A stretch of 64,000 nucleotides of DNA from Macrothele yani (Eukaryota; Arthropoda; Arachnida; Araneae; Macrothelidae). Positions within the stretch are counted from its first letter, which is position 1, and the number at the start of each line of letters is the position of its first letter. The translations under genes were made by a program, and so were the position numbers. This document shows positions 54,079 through 64,000 of the stretch, piece after piece. The stretch covers positions 169,166,709 through 169,230,708 of the forward strand of contig CM076997.1 in the NCBI GenBank assembly GCA_039090855.1, in the 5' to 3' direction. The notes below the pieces were generated by a model. That model did not search any database, was not told where the DNA came from, and saw only the letters and a list, made by a program, of their open reading frames with translations.

Positions 54079-54930
54079 GTGGGATATGGTGGACCTACCA
54101 CACTTGAGAAGGACGGTCCACCACGGAATCGACCTGGACTTTCTAAACGGCCTATGAGAAAGAGATCTCGGCTGAGTGAATGTAAGATTGGTGTATGGAA
54201 TACTAGAGGTATAAATGGCAAGATGAGTGAGGTGACTGAGGAGATGAATAAGTACAGACTGGATGTGCTGTGTGTAAGTGAAACCAAAAAGAAGGAAATT
54301 GGAGTAGTAGAAGTGAATGGCACGGTGAGTGTGTGGTCTGGAGTATTGGATAATGTGAGAGGACAGGCTGGTGTAGGTGTGATTTTAAGTGAAAAGATGA
54401 AGAACAACTTGATTCACTATAGTTGTGTAAGCAAGAGAATTCTCTGGATCCGTTTGAAAGTGAAACTTCAGAGAATTGTAATTGTTGTAGTGTATGCTCC
54501 TTGTGAATCGGAACCTTCTGATAAGAAAGAAGATTTCTGGAATGAGATAAAAGCTGTTTTGAGCCAGTTTGGTGCTAAAGAAAAAGTTATAATAGCAGGG
54601 GATTTCAATGCTAGAGTAGGTGTGCAGAATGCAATTTCTGACAATGTTCTGGGTAAGTTTAATGATCCTTGTGTGAATGATAATGGTGAAAGATTAATTG
54701 AACTCTGCATTGAGAATGGTTTGTGTGTATCTAATACATTTTTCAACGACAAGTATATCCACACATATACTTGGAAAAATCGTACTCTTGGTCAAAAGAG
54801 TGTGATAGATTTTGTTGTCTACGATCAGCGTTTGAAACACTTAGTTGTTGACACCCGTGTGATGAGAGGTGCCGATGTTGGTTCTGATCATTACTTGGTA
54901 GTGTCACGAGTGAAACTTAATGTTGGTTGA
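54079..54930 (+). pseudogene. LINE APE endonuclease domain
   Basis: 283 codons starting MGYGGPTTLEKDG. Endonuclease motifs: IGVWNTRGINGK, LCVSETKKKEIG, VVVYAPCESE, VIIAGDFNARVG (catalytic D-x-N), SVIDFVVYDQ and GADVGSDHYLVV. The domain itself looks complete. It ends at a TGA (54928-54930) where the sister copy at 22260-22270 has a tryptophan codon, so this is a TGG-to-TGA change. The frame is the same as that of the RT part, which resumes after a second TGA at 55156-55158. Confidence 0.9.
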
Positions 54931-55209
54931 AGGAAAAGGAATAGGAAGAGACCCAGGATAGAAAGAATAAAGGTTGATAGGCTCCTTGAAGATCATCAGC
55001 GGTATTCTGACTCACTCAGAGAACGACTGAAGGATCTGAAGTCTGGTGAGAGGGATGTAGAAAAGAAGTGGGAATGTTTTAAGAACTGTGTTGTCACTGC
55101 TGCTAAAGAGGTCTGTGGCACCACAATAGTGGGTAACAATAGAGGTGATGCTTGGTGAAATAATGAAATTGAAGAGGCAGTAAAGAAAAAGAAGGAAGCC
55201 TATTTAGGG

Positions 55210-56205
55210 ATGTTGCAAGGTAGAGTCTCTGTGGATGAATATCGCTGTAAGAAGTGTGACGCTGCTAAGCTGGTTCGCCACAGTAAGGCAAAAGATAGGA
55301 AGGAGAAAGTGGAAAGGCATGAACTGGCTTTTTGGAAAGATAGAAAGTCCTTCTGGAAGTACATGAGACTCAGGAAAAATAGGGGAAACAAAGTTGTAAG
55401 TTGTGTGAAGAATGAGATTGGGGAAATGATATGGGAGCCCAATGAGTTAAGTGACAGATGGGGTGAATACTTCTGTGAGTTATTAGATCAGGAAAACAAA
55501 AATGATTCTGAGACAGATACAGATGATGTCACAATGAGGGATGAAAGCACAGGAGGGATCTCAAGAGAAGAAGTGTGTAAAGCTCTAAAATCTCTTGAGA
55601 ATGGTAAGGCTCCAGGAGTTGATGGCATAACTGCAGAGATGTTGAGATATGGTGGTGACTCTATAATTGACTGGTTAACTGAAATTTGCCAGTTGTGCTG
55701 GGAGTTAGGAATGGTCCCTCGGGATTGGAAGGATGCTATTATTGTTCCTTTGTATAAGGGAAAAGGTTATCAGACTGAATGCAAGAACTATCGTGGTATT
55801 AGCCTACTGAGTGTGCCACGAAAAGTGTTTGGTAAGGTTGTTATTGAAAAAGTACGGGGTCTTACATCATTGAAAGTGTGGGATGTTCAAAGTGGTTTTA
55901 TGCCTGGAAAAGGCTGCACTAACCAGATTTTTGCATTACGCATGATGATTGAACAGTATCTGGCTGTTGGGAAGAAAGTTTTTACTGCCTTCATAGATTT
56001 AGAGAAAGCTTACGATCGAGTGAATGGGACACTTTTGTGGAAGGTATTGAATGAATATGGTGTTACTGGGAATCTACTTAATAGTGTAAAAGCCATGTAT
56101 GCTGGTAGTAGAGCTTGTGTACGAGTGAATGGTGTTTTATCAAATTGGTTTTCCATTGGTGCAGGAGTTAGACAAGGTTGTGTAATGTCACCATTGGCTG
56201 TTTAA
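55210..56205 (+). pseudogene. LINE reverse transcriptase, N-terminal and catalytic part
   Basis: 331 codons: the linker (LGMLQGRVSVDEYRCKKC), fingers (SLENGKAPGVDGITAEML), RDWKDAIIVPLYKGKG, NYRGISLLSV, SGFMPGKGCTNQIFAL, motif A FIDLEKAYDRV and motif B GAGVRQGCVMSP. It ends with an extra T in the ACCATTGGC stretch near 56195, which pushes the reader into a stop at 56203-56205. In frame with the endonuclease piece, so it would be one protein without the two stops. Confidence 0.9.
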
Positions 56206-56212
56206 TATATTT

Positions 56213-57098
56213 ATGGACGCATGCATGCGTGATGCCAAAATAGATAATAGTGGTTTATGTCTTGGTGATATCCGTGTGTGCAGATTGCTGTATGCTGATG
56301 ACACTGTCCTGTTGACAGAGAGCAAAAGTGAGTTGCAGAGTATGTTGACTCGGATGCACGAAGTTTGCATGAAACTCAAACTAAGTATAAATAAGGGAAA
56401 AACTAAAGTTATGATGTTTGAGAGAGGAACTGGTGGCACTGAATGTAAGTATAAATGGCAGTGTGATTGACCAGGTGAGTGAGTTTGTGTATTTAAGAAG
56501 CATGTTTGACAGAGAGAACAAGTTGGATGGTGAAATCAGTAGGCGAGTGAATTCTTCTTTGAAAGTCATAGCTGCTCTGGGAGGTTTTCACAGGAATGAT
56601 GGGTTCTCTAGAGAGTCCCGCATGGCTGTGCATGAAACAGTAATTGTTCCTACTCTGATGTATGGCAGTGAAACCTGGGTACTGCAGAAGAAACATAGGA
56701 GTCGCTTGTGTGCTGGAGAAATGCGTTACTTACGTGGGGTTTGTGGCAAGACACGATCTGATTGTGTGAGGAATGAAGATGTATTGCAGTTGTGTGATGT
56801 GAAGCAAAATGTTGTTAGCAAGGTGGAGACCAATATGCTTCGGTGGTTTGGCCATGTTGAAAGAATGAGTGATGAAATGCTTACTAAGAAAATCTTTTCA
56901 GCCTAAGTGGCAGGAAGGAAAGGCAGAGGAAGGCCAAGGAAGACATGGGTGGATCAGATTCAGGAGTGTCTGCATGAGAAAAAGATTATGAGTGTGAAGT
57001 ATAAAAGATCTTGTGTACGGCGTGTAATGGATATCAGTGAAGCACGAGTTGTCTGTCAAGATCGCTGTAAATGGAGATGTTTCATACGACAACAATAA
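56213..57098 (+). pseudogene. LINE reverse transcriptase, C-terminal part
   Basis: Continues in new frames: 56213-56470 (FMDACMRDAK, motif C RLLYADDTVLL intact, LSINKGKTKVMMFE), a shift near 56430 to 56418-56906 (SMFDRENKLDGEISRR, VPTLMYGSETWVLQ, MLRWFGHVERMSD), then a TAA replacing CAA at 56904-56906 and the same frame to 57098 (GRKGRGRPRKTWVDQIQ, SEARVVCQDRCKWR). Total damage to this copy: two TGA, one TAA and two frameshifts. Confidence 0.9.
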
Positions 57099-57394
57099 GT
57101 AAAAATATCTGGAAGTTTGTATTTCTTTTTGGAGCTAACCTCTGAATCTCAGAGAACAGCTTAGTGATATGTATATATGCATGTATGAATTTCACATATC
57201 CACGCTGCCCCTGTGCAACGCTACAGGTCAAAACCAGAGTGGTCCTTAAGTTTTGCACACCAGTGTATGCCACACTTCATTGATCAGATTATAGGTTCCA
57301 AGCGAATAATCCATCTAAGTATATACCATAATTTCCGTCGAATAATCCACGAATTATCTGCTAAAAATGTTTAAAACATAGGTTCTGAGGATTA

Positions 57395-57555
57395 TACGCC
57401 AGAAAAATTCAAATGTAGAATCTGGCAGCAATCTTAGTCCTCCATTGGCGTGATGAAGACCTAAGATAAGGTCGAAAGCTTCCAACTTACGAACTTTTTG
57501 TAAAAGTTTTCATTTAACGTAACTAGCGTGATCAAGTTACCTTTATTTGTTAATA
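57395..57555 (+). mobile_element. Penelope LTR fragment with hammerhead-like motif
   Basis: Aligns with the inverse of 7856-8020: TCTGGCAGCAATCTTAG, TTGGCGTGATGAAGACC, AAGGTCGAAAGCTTCC, CAACTTACGAACTTTTTG, ACGTAACTAGCGTGATCAAG. The motif GTGATGA-GACC...GGTC-GAAAG is at 57450-57478. It interrupts the pogo-like element. Confidence 0.75.
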
Positions 57556-58007
57556 CTGTTACGTGTTTTGCCCGTCATCGTCATCGTCATTATACGCCGA
57601 TTTAAAAAAGAGTTTTTATGACCCTTTGATTTTTAAAAAAATCAGCATGGTAACTGTGCAGGAGAGCGGGTATAATTGGAAAAGGAACTCCCTCGGAAAA
57701 AATTTCCTCAGTTCAGGAGTTTTTACAGAGCCAGGGAAGGAGGGGGGAGGGGTGTCGTAATGAAAGATCGGGGAAGTTGTGGGGAGGGACAGTGGGGTTC
57801 ATTTTTTTGTTGTTGAGAAGGACAACTCTGATTGTTGTGCCATCTCTGTTTTTGCCAACCAGCCAATAAAAATGTACGCTCAGCACTTGCTGCATGAACC
57901 TATGCATTCCTCTTTCTGGATCTCACGTGCACTGGCCTTGTGTTTAGTTCATCCTTCGCTGTACTGACCGTCTTTGCAGGTGATATTTTTCTTCATAGCT
58001 ATTCATG

Positions 58008-58061
58008 ATGTCTTTGAAAAGGAAATGTTTCAGTTACACCGCCAAATTTAAACTTACAAGT
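58008..58061 (+). pseudogene. pogo-like transposase, first codons only
   Basis: MSLKRKCFSYTAKFKL matches the start of many pogo/Tigger-type transposases (K-R-x-S-Y-T-A-K-F-K-L, the beginning of the DNA-binding domain). The reading frame is lost within 20 codons. No DDE core is seen; the interior is probably deleted. Confidence 0.6.
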
Positions 58062-58716
58062 GGGGGGAGGGGCCACAGTTGAGGATATGATCATATCACT
58101 GTGTGACAGTTTTGAGAAGGTAAGAAAACAATAGTGCAGTAACATGCGGAAAGCCGCCATGCCACAGTCTAAAACATAAATAAATTTGTCGGTAAATTCC
58201 ACAAGAGAATTCATGGAAGTCTACCCCTATTTTTTACTGGCCCACAGAAATGACGATCCCCAAACTCTGAAAGCAGGATTTCTTCCACTTATATTCGAGT
58301 ATATACAATATTTCTACAACTTGTTCTCTATCAGCGTTTTGTCATTGGCACGGTATAATGCAATACTCTGGAGCTGCATCGGCATGATCTATGGATGCCA
58401 TGCCACTGAGCTTTATCTGTCCAGAGATAAAAATTATATAAAAAAGAAACCTTTAAAAATGAATTTCTTCATTTTATAAGATCGTTTTTTCCTTACTTCT
58501 TTAGACTCTTGGGTCATTATGTGACCAACTTTTCTGTCGGAAATTCCACTTCCAGTTCAACATCTATGATGTGCAGATTATACGGCTATTTTTTATTTTA
58601 TTTTTTTTCTGAATGTCAGTCTGCAGATTATACGAAGAAAAAAAAAAAGATTTTGTGTGAATTTCATGGGCTGCAGATTATATGCTGGTGTGGATAATAT
58701 GACAAAACTTATGGTA

Positions 58717-60189
58717 CAAGGAAAATGGGCAAATTAATATTATAAAAATTAATAAAATACGGTAGTTGAACTAGGAAATTCCCTATGATGATGCATCTGT
58801 CTGTTAATTCTTTTCTTGCATTTCTGGCCTCTCGACAATTATCAGAGAGATGGCAGTAACTTTCCTAGTTAGCAATACTGCTAGTCTATTGAAACTATAT
58901 TTTAATCATTTTATAAAAGCCAAATGAAATGTTACCACCCACTGAAACAAAAATAAATGGCAAAAACTTAAGTAAAAATATCACTGAATGTTGTTCCCCT
59001 TTGAACTTGCTCAAGACATAACTTGCAAATTTCAAGGGCTCGTTGATAGAACTTTCACTCCTGCAGCAAAAACTTCCTTCCATGAGCCTTTGATTTTTAT
59101 GTAGTTCACATCTCGAACCCACACTCGATACCAAAATGACTGGCACTTACGGGCCTCTGGATGTTTCATTCAACAATGCACTCCACACTGCTTGATTCTC
59201 TGCCATGATTTATATACAGGTTATCCAACGTTGTGGCTGTTAAATGGAAAAGGTATAATTGCTATATGATGCTTCTTCTCTCTATTGGGTAACTAAAAAC
59301 ATTTACACATGCAAATAAAAAAGTCACACAAACATCTTAAAGTGTTTCTTGCAAACTCCATGCTGCTCTAAAAAGTCTGCTAATGAACCAACTAGTTAAG
59401 AACAAAAGTTGAAAAACAAAAATGAATACCGAACATTAGTTTCAAGCCTTAAAACCGAATTAAATTCACTTCCAGGTTTGAGGAAGAGAAAGGGATTATT
59501 AACTTGCTTCTACAAGCATGTTCAATTTATCAAATTTGCTCAAAATTTGAAATCACAAAGTACCTGGTAAGACAAAAAGTAGGATTGCATTGTAAAAGTT
59601 CATAATGTGCTGCTGAACTTACTCATCAGAAAGAGAATGGGCAAAAAAAATCTGACTGCAGGATGAAAGATTTTCTTAAGCATGCAAAATGCCCATGTTG
59701 TCAAAGAAGATAAACAAAGCAGGCAAGTTTTGTGTATTTTGAAAGAGCTGAAGGTTTGAAGAGTTATTACACTCAAATACGAAAATTGTATTTTCTGAAT
59801 TCTCTTCAGTTGCACCAAAACTAGTGTGTGCTAACTGGAGAACTAGGCATGCACTCAAAGGCGTGTTTGTTTCATACACCAGAATATCCAGATAATGATT
59901 AATTGTGCAAAACTTACTCATACTTGCATGGTCTTATCTTTGATAAAAGTTAGTGCCATGAGCAGTGAGCTGTGTATGTTTCATGTGTGAGCACTCTGCC
60001 TGGTTTTGACAGGGTAAGTTTTTTCAGAGATTAAATAAATGATACACTGTTTGAAATAGCATAAGCAATAGGCAACAATGGATCAATGCAGTTTAATAAT
60101 AATTATGAAACCTTATGCTGACTTCAGGATAATGTACTAGAAAAATTTCCTCTCTTAAAGAAATGCTATTGTGTAACTTCAGCTCAATC
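58717..60189. other. Sequence without recognised gene
   Basis: Upstream side of the CI-MPR-like gene. Short minus-strand stretches with splice-like edges (near 59144-59210 and 59608-59655) were examined but do not read as receptor repeats. No exon is called. Confidence 0.4.
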
Positions 60190-60640
60190 TAGTTTCCTAA
60201 AAGACCGGGAAAGTAATGAAAGGTGCGTAACAGTTTGCAACTTTTCAGAAAACTTCATACTTGTTACTGAGGATGAGATTCAGTCCTATCAGTGGATTAA
60301 TAGTTACGCAATACTCTGGGTCTTTGTTTTATATTTTGGAGATTGCTGACAAATTGTAACGTAGAAGTATTTGCATAACCAGTGATTCATTGCAACATAA
60401 TACTATAGATGTATATGCCTTTCAAAGGAAAGTACTGGAGATTTTAAAGCAATATATCCTTAATATTATAAAGAGAATGATCTATTTCACTAATGGTGCT
60501 GCAGAACAGTACAAGAACAGGAATAAAATCAGTAAGTTATGTAGGTAAATCAAAGAGTAAAGGCAATTTGAAAAGTTACACTGTAACCACAAAGGTTAGA
60601 AGCTGACACAATGCATGTTTGCAATGGCTTATGGGTAGTT
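60190..60640 (+). pseudogene. Decayed transposase of the long-TIR element family
   Basis: In shifting plus-strand frames: CNFSENFILVTEDEIQSYQW, then IDVYAFQRKVLEILKQYI and RMIYFTNGAAEQYKNRNKI. These line up block for block with CDFSENYTFVIQDEAQSYHW, IAVYSFQKKLIQFL and KIYYFSDGSAAQYKNKKNF in the element at 25211-29260. The FSDG aspartate is replaced by FTNG. No long inverted termini were found around it. Confidence 0.75.
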
Positions 60641-60769
60641 TAAAAATGCACAGCTCAGCACTCTGCCATTTGTCTAGTTGAAGCCAAAGTCAAATAAGCA
60701 TGGACACTCCATTGTAGATTGCACCATTGTTGAACAATGTGTCATATTGAGATTTCTTTGGGCAGAGGA

Positions 60770-61448
60770 GCTTGAAACCTACTGAAATTCACCAAAGGAT
60801 GTTGGCTCACTACGGAAGTGAAAACAGCACGACTCAACGAAAAGTTTATGAATGGGTAGAAAGGTTTAATGCGGGGGAAAAATAAGTTTAACCAAAAAAG
60901 CTTGACCTGGTCGGCCATCAACATTATGCACACAAGCCCAAATTGACAGGGCAAATTACTTGATCAGAGAAGACCAAAGGATTATGTTGTCTGCTGTTGC
61001 TGCACATTTGGATATCATCTATGGATCTGCACATGCCATAGTGAATGAAGACTTGGGGTACCATAAAGTTTGCACAAGATGGGTACCCAAACAGCTTACA
61101 GATCTGCACAACAATAACACGTGGAGGGTGCAACCCAATTCCATAAACATTATGAAGAAGATCCAAGTGTTTTGGAGCAGACTGTCACCGTCACCGGCAA
61201 CAATACACAGTTCATCACTGTGAATCGGAAAGCGAGAGGCAGAACATGCAGTGGAAATAACCATCTTCTCCAATAAAGAAGAAATTCAAATGTCAGCCCT
61301 CAGCCAAAACAAATCATGGACCACCTTCTTTTGGAACATGAAAGGTCCTATTCTGGCATATTTTCAAGAACATGGACAAATAGTACCCACTGCAATATAT
61401 TGTGCTATGCTTCGGATGCAAAAAAGCATAAGCATATTCAAAGTGTGA
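60770..61448 (+). pseudogene. mariner transposase remnant
   Basis: Plus strand, several frames: LAHYGSENSTTQRKVYEWV and ERFNAG (N-terminal helix-turn-helix), frame 60960-61223 with IYGSAHAIVNEDLGYHKV and TRWVPKQLTDLH, then PILAYFQEHGQIVPTAIYCA and MLR. The order and wording follow mariner transposases of the type found in the human GVQW3/FLJ37770 family. The regions holding the first and last catalytic Asp are frameshifted or missing. A different lineage from 34518-35802. Confidence 0.82.
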
Positions 61449-61456
61449 CAAAATTA

Positions 61457-61559
61457 GTAGTTTAAGGTCACAACACTAATTTTACTCTAATTTTGGCACA
61501 CTTTGGATGCAAAAATGCATCCAAAGTATGCCAAAATTAGAGTTGTGACCTTGAACTAT
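61457..61559. repeat. 103-bp hairpin
   Basis: TAGTTTAAGGTCACAAC and TAATTTTGGCACACTTTGGA are mirrored by TCCAAAGTATGCCAAAATTA and GTTGTGACCTTGAACTA. A 13-base insertion interrupts the left arm. MITE-like, just downstream of the mariner remnant. Confidence 0.75.
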
Positions 61560-62905
61560 GACTACACACACCACTTATTATGAGCTATTAACAATTAAAT
61601 AGCTAAAGTTGCATTAATAACCCCCCCCCCCTCCCCGAGTTTGGAGACTACCTTAGAAGGGGTCTAAGGTGCAACTTACCAATTTCTTTTCCAGAGTTCA
61701 TTTATTTTGTACTATGGCAAGTAAAAAAATAACCAAAAACAAGTGTCATACAACCGCAAGTTTTGGGAATATCTGGTGATTTCAGGTAAAATGACTATGT
61801 TAGCAATGGGTAAAAGCATGGAACTCTTATTTAGTTGTAGCTTCTTTTAATGCTAGACCTTGAGCCTAACTTAGTCATTACAGAACTGGGTGAAATTGCA
61901 GCTACATGCAAATTATATCAAAATTATTATCACTTTATCAAAACAATTCCGGGGTGAAAACATCTTGCCCAGTTGTACGGACCCACTACAATTACTACCT
62001 GCAAGAAGTTTATTTACTGTTTAGCTTAGCTTATACAGTTGCTTCCAGACCTCAAAACAGCACAAAGAATTTTACGAGCAGTTCTTTGTTGTCTGGCTTC
62101 TCCAATTCCTTCAGCCCTTGATTTTGCAAAAGAATTCTCTTTTTGCATCTTCTGTTTTCATGATTCTGACCAAAGAAATTTCCTCTTGCCTTTCAATTTA
62201 AATCCATGTTAACATACACAAACACAAAAAGAAAGATAAAAATAAATATTCACAAGACAATATTAAACCCCTAACCAGGAGCAATTCTATTTTCATAAAA
62301 ATGTGCTTCTTTAAAATTTAAAAACCTAAGTTCTTATAAAAAGACAATACATATGCAGAAGAATGTACTTTCCTCATTGGTACTCTCTGCCACAGATATA
62401 AAAATAATGTGATCATAATAAAGTATTCACATGGTGTTATTACACATAAAATAGTAAAATTAGATCTTAAATTGCAAAGTGTGCAATTTTTGTGAAATTT
62501 AAAATTATAGGTGAAAAGACAGCTATTACTTTCAATTTAAAATCTCCCCATATAAATACTTAGAATGGCAAATAATTTTGTTTTTAGCAAGCACCACATT
62601 TGGGATTTCAACTTGAAGCTGTTCCCTGCAAGTTAGATAACAATGGAAATCACTCTGTCAAGTACTGAAGTATCAGGTAGTTCCTTGGGCTGTTCCAACT
62701 GCAGCCTGCTCTTCATGAATTATTGTAATTTATTGCGGTTACAGATTGGCTGATAGATGGCAGTACATTAGCTCTTCTGTTGGCTTGAGCTTAGCGCATT
62801 AGTATGCTTGTTAGTTTCAGGGCATTTTTTTTTTTTTCACGTGTTTTGTAGGGGGAGCCAGCAAGTTATTTTTTTCTTCCGGGCACTTTTTTAGTATGTT
62901 TTGAG
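61560..62905. other. Sequence without recognised gene
   Basis: A C run at 61621-61632. No convincing exon or transposon protein found. Confidence 0.4.
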
Positions 62906-62906
62906 A

Positions 62907-63040
62907 TGTGGAATTGGAAGAGATTTTTTGATGAAATTTGTAAGGATGAGGTTACGTTTATTTTGTGGTGTGAAAGCCAAGGATTTCTACCCATATCATG
63001 CTGTTTAGAGGGTCACCCAATGACTCTTACAATGCATGTC
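62907..63040 (+). pseudogene. Possible Merlin/ISXO2-like transposase N-terminus
   Basis: The frame from 62906 begins MWNWKRFFDEICKDEVTFIL, then WCESQGFLPISC and GHPMTLTM. This resembles the opening of ISXO2/Merlin-type transposases (D-x-x-x-x-x-x-W-x-x-x-x-G-L-L-P-x-x-x-x-C-x-x-C...M), with one cysteine spacing altered. After about 45 codons the frame reads unrelated GC-rich sequence. No termini found; moderate to low certainty. Confidence 0.4.
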
Positions 63041-63112
63041 TCATCGCAAAGCCGCCCTCAGCAGCCCGGGGCGGGGTGTGAACCTAGCCGCTGGGCCCCT
63101 GGCACAATATGA

Positions 63113-63477
63113 ATATACAGCGACAAGACGACTACTGGCGGGTTGCAGTGGAAAGTAAGCAGGTGCACGTCGCCAGTTGTTTGTGACCTTGATGATCACT
63201 GTTGCCATAAAGACACACTGTAGCAAAAATATACCTATGCAGCACAACTTCTCCAACTATCAATGCACGGTGCACATTGAAAGAGATAGTTTCAATACTA
63301 ATGTTTCGCTAGACATAATATGGTGGTTTGCTGCTGATATGTGCAAATATAAATTCAGCAACCGATATTAAAAAAATTAAAAGAGACTAGTTTAAAAAAT
63401 AAAATTAGAATAATTGAAAATAAGAAATTTGCTCCCTCACTCTCTCCTTCTTTTCCTCTTTTTTTTCTAAGGGTTCA
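63113..63477. other. Sequence without recognised gene
   Basis: The GC-richer first part gives way to AT-rich spacer and a pyrimidine run (63433-63470). Nothing called. Confidence 0.4.
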
Positions 63478-63865
63478 AAAAGTTGTTAGCAAAGTGAAGA
63501 CTAATATGCTTCAATGGTTTGGTCATGTTGAAAGAATGAGTGATGAGATGCTTACTAAAAATCTTTTTAGCCCAAGTGGCAGGAAAGAAAGGCAGAGGAA
63601 GGCCAAGGAAGTCATGGGAAGATCAGATTCAGGAGTGTCTGCATGAGAAAAAGATTATGAGTATGAAGTATAGAAGATCTTGTGTATGGCATGTGATGGA
63701 TGTCAGTGAAGCCTGAGTTGTATGTCAAGATCGCTATAAATGGAGAAGTTTGATACAGCAACAGTAGGTAAAAATTTCCTGGTAGTTTGTATTTTTTTTT
63801 TGTGGAGCTAACCTCTGAATCTCGGATAACAGCTGAATGATATGTATGTATGTATGATGTGAGTG
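63478..63865 (+). mobile_element. LINE 3' end fragment
   Basis: The last 390 bp of the 53805-57190 family: TTCAATGGTTTGGTCATGTT, GGCAGAGGAAGGCCAAGGAA, the 3' block GAGCTAACCTCTGAATCTCG and ATGT repeats (63843-63855). Strongly 5'-truncated, as usual for LINE insertions. No intact frame. Confidence 0.88.
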
Positions 63866-64000
63866 CGGGGCCCTCCTACAGGGGGGCCCTGTGTAACCGC
63901 ACCTGTCGTACACCCCTAAGAGTGGCTCTGTCTAACCGCTTTGGACAATTCAGGTGTTGGAAGAAGCATGTTTCAGGGAAGGATGAGCTGTATCCCCGTC
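63866..64000. other. GC-rich segment at window end
   Basis: Contains the short inverted pair GGGGCCCTCC / GGGGGGCCCTG and much higher GC than its surroundings. It looks like the 5' UTR of another transposable element, cut by the window; unassigned. Confidence 0.3.

Larger units (their letters stand above)
53805..57190 (+). mobile_element. Nearly full-length LINE, best copy of its family in the window
   Basis: About 3.4 kb. 5' UTR 53805-54078 (shared with 23293-23040 inverted), endonuclease and RT to 57098, then the 3' tail GAGCTAACCTCTGAATCTCA and imperfect ATGT repeats. Inserted in the 3' part of the Tc1 at 52274-57265. Related fragments in the window: 12997-15130, 19523-20000 with 23294-23870, 20001-23293 and 63478-63865. 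Confidence 0.92.
52274..57265 (+). mobile_element. Old Tc1-like transposon split by a LINE
   Basis: Left end TACTGGTGAGCAAAACTTAA (TA at 52272-52273) and right end, inverted, CACTGGTGTGCAAAACTTAA (TA at 57266-57267). Without the LINE at 53805-57190 the element would be about 1.6 kb, the Tc1 size. Confidence 0.8.
57326..58714 (+). mobile_element. pogo/Tigger-like transposon remnant
   Basis: Inverted ends CCATAATTTCCGTCGAATAA and, from the right, CCATAAGTTTTGTCATATTA, both running on into ATCCAC, flanked by TA (57324-57325, 58715-58716). It contains a transposase start at about 58008 and a Penelope LTR fragment at 57395-57555. Repeated phrases such as GCAGATTATA near both ends are typical of this group. 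Confidence 0.7.

Noticed and set aside
59144..59210. Possible minus-strand exon ending GGCCC|gtaagt
   Set aside because: Good donor but poor acceptor tract, and the 16 residues encoded do not fit the receptor repeats.
59676..59921. Minus-strand ORF with ENTIFVFEC resembling a CI-MPR strand
   Set aside because: The surrounding residues lack the G-L-x-L-x-Y and cysteine pattern, and no donor site follows; too weak to call an exon.

Overview
This is eukaryotic, AT-rich, intron-scale DNA. It has no operons, no ribosome-binding-site organisation and no long single-exon cellular genes. The transposon mix (RTE-type and related non-LTR retrotransposons, a Penelope-like element with a GIY-YIG nuclease, Tc1, mariner, pogo/Tigger-like and hAT elements, and a tRNA-derived SINE) fits an invertebrate metazoan with a large, repeat-rich genome, most likely an arthropod. 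The species cannot be told from the sequence.

The only host gene found lies on the minus strand: four short consecutive exons at 51577-51788, 24432-24600, 15894-16050 and 5744-5844. All have consensus splice sites, their phases agree at every junction (0, then 1, then 2), and together they encode 212 residues of cation-independent mannose-6-phosphate-receptor-type repeats (IGF2R / insect LERP-like). The gene enters and leaves the window, so nearly everything between 1 and 52 kb is intron, about 27, 8.4 and 10 kb long, filled with mobile elements.

Layout: 1-5011, a degraded minus-strand LINE split by a 3.5-kb non-coding repeat (copy A). 6142-7683, a complete Tc1-like element. 7856-8815, a Penelope-like remnant. 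9139-12613, copy B of the 3.5-kb repeat, with the same arms as copy A but a different core. 12997-15130, a LINE carrying a SINE. 16302-18341, a Tigger-like MITE and a Tc1 remnant. 19523-23870, a LINE inserted antisense into a copy of its own family. 25211-29260, a DNA transposon with about 0.54-kb terminal inverted repeats and an unusual transposase, with a second decayed copy near 60.2 kb. 30379-31899 and 44682-49991, two hAT-type non-autonomous elements with 8-bp target duplications; the second holds two nested fold-back palindromes. 33478-34143, an alternating-length tandem array. 34518-35802, mariner. 36558-39739, a nearly intact RTE retrotransposon. 39899-44172, a hAT transposon. 52274-57265, a decayed Tc1 split by a nearly full-length LINE. 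57326-58714, a pogo-like element holding a Penelope LTR fragment. 60.2-63.9 kb, transposase, mariner, possible Merlin and LINE remnants.

Most elements are broken by stops or frameshifts. The best-preserved reading frame is the 880-codon endonuclease/reverse-transcriptase ORF at 36767-39409. The nesting orders several insertions in time. No viral genome, CRISPR array or bacterial-type system was seen.
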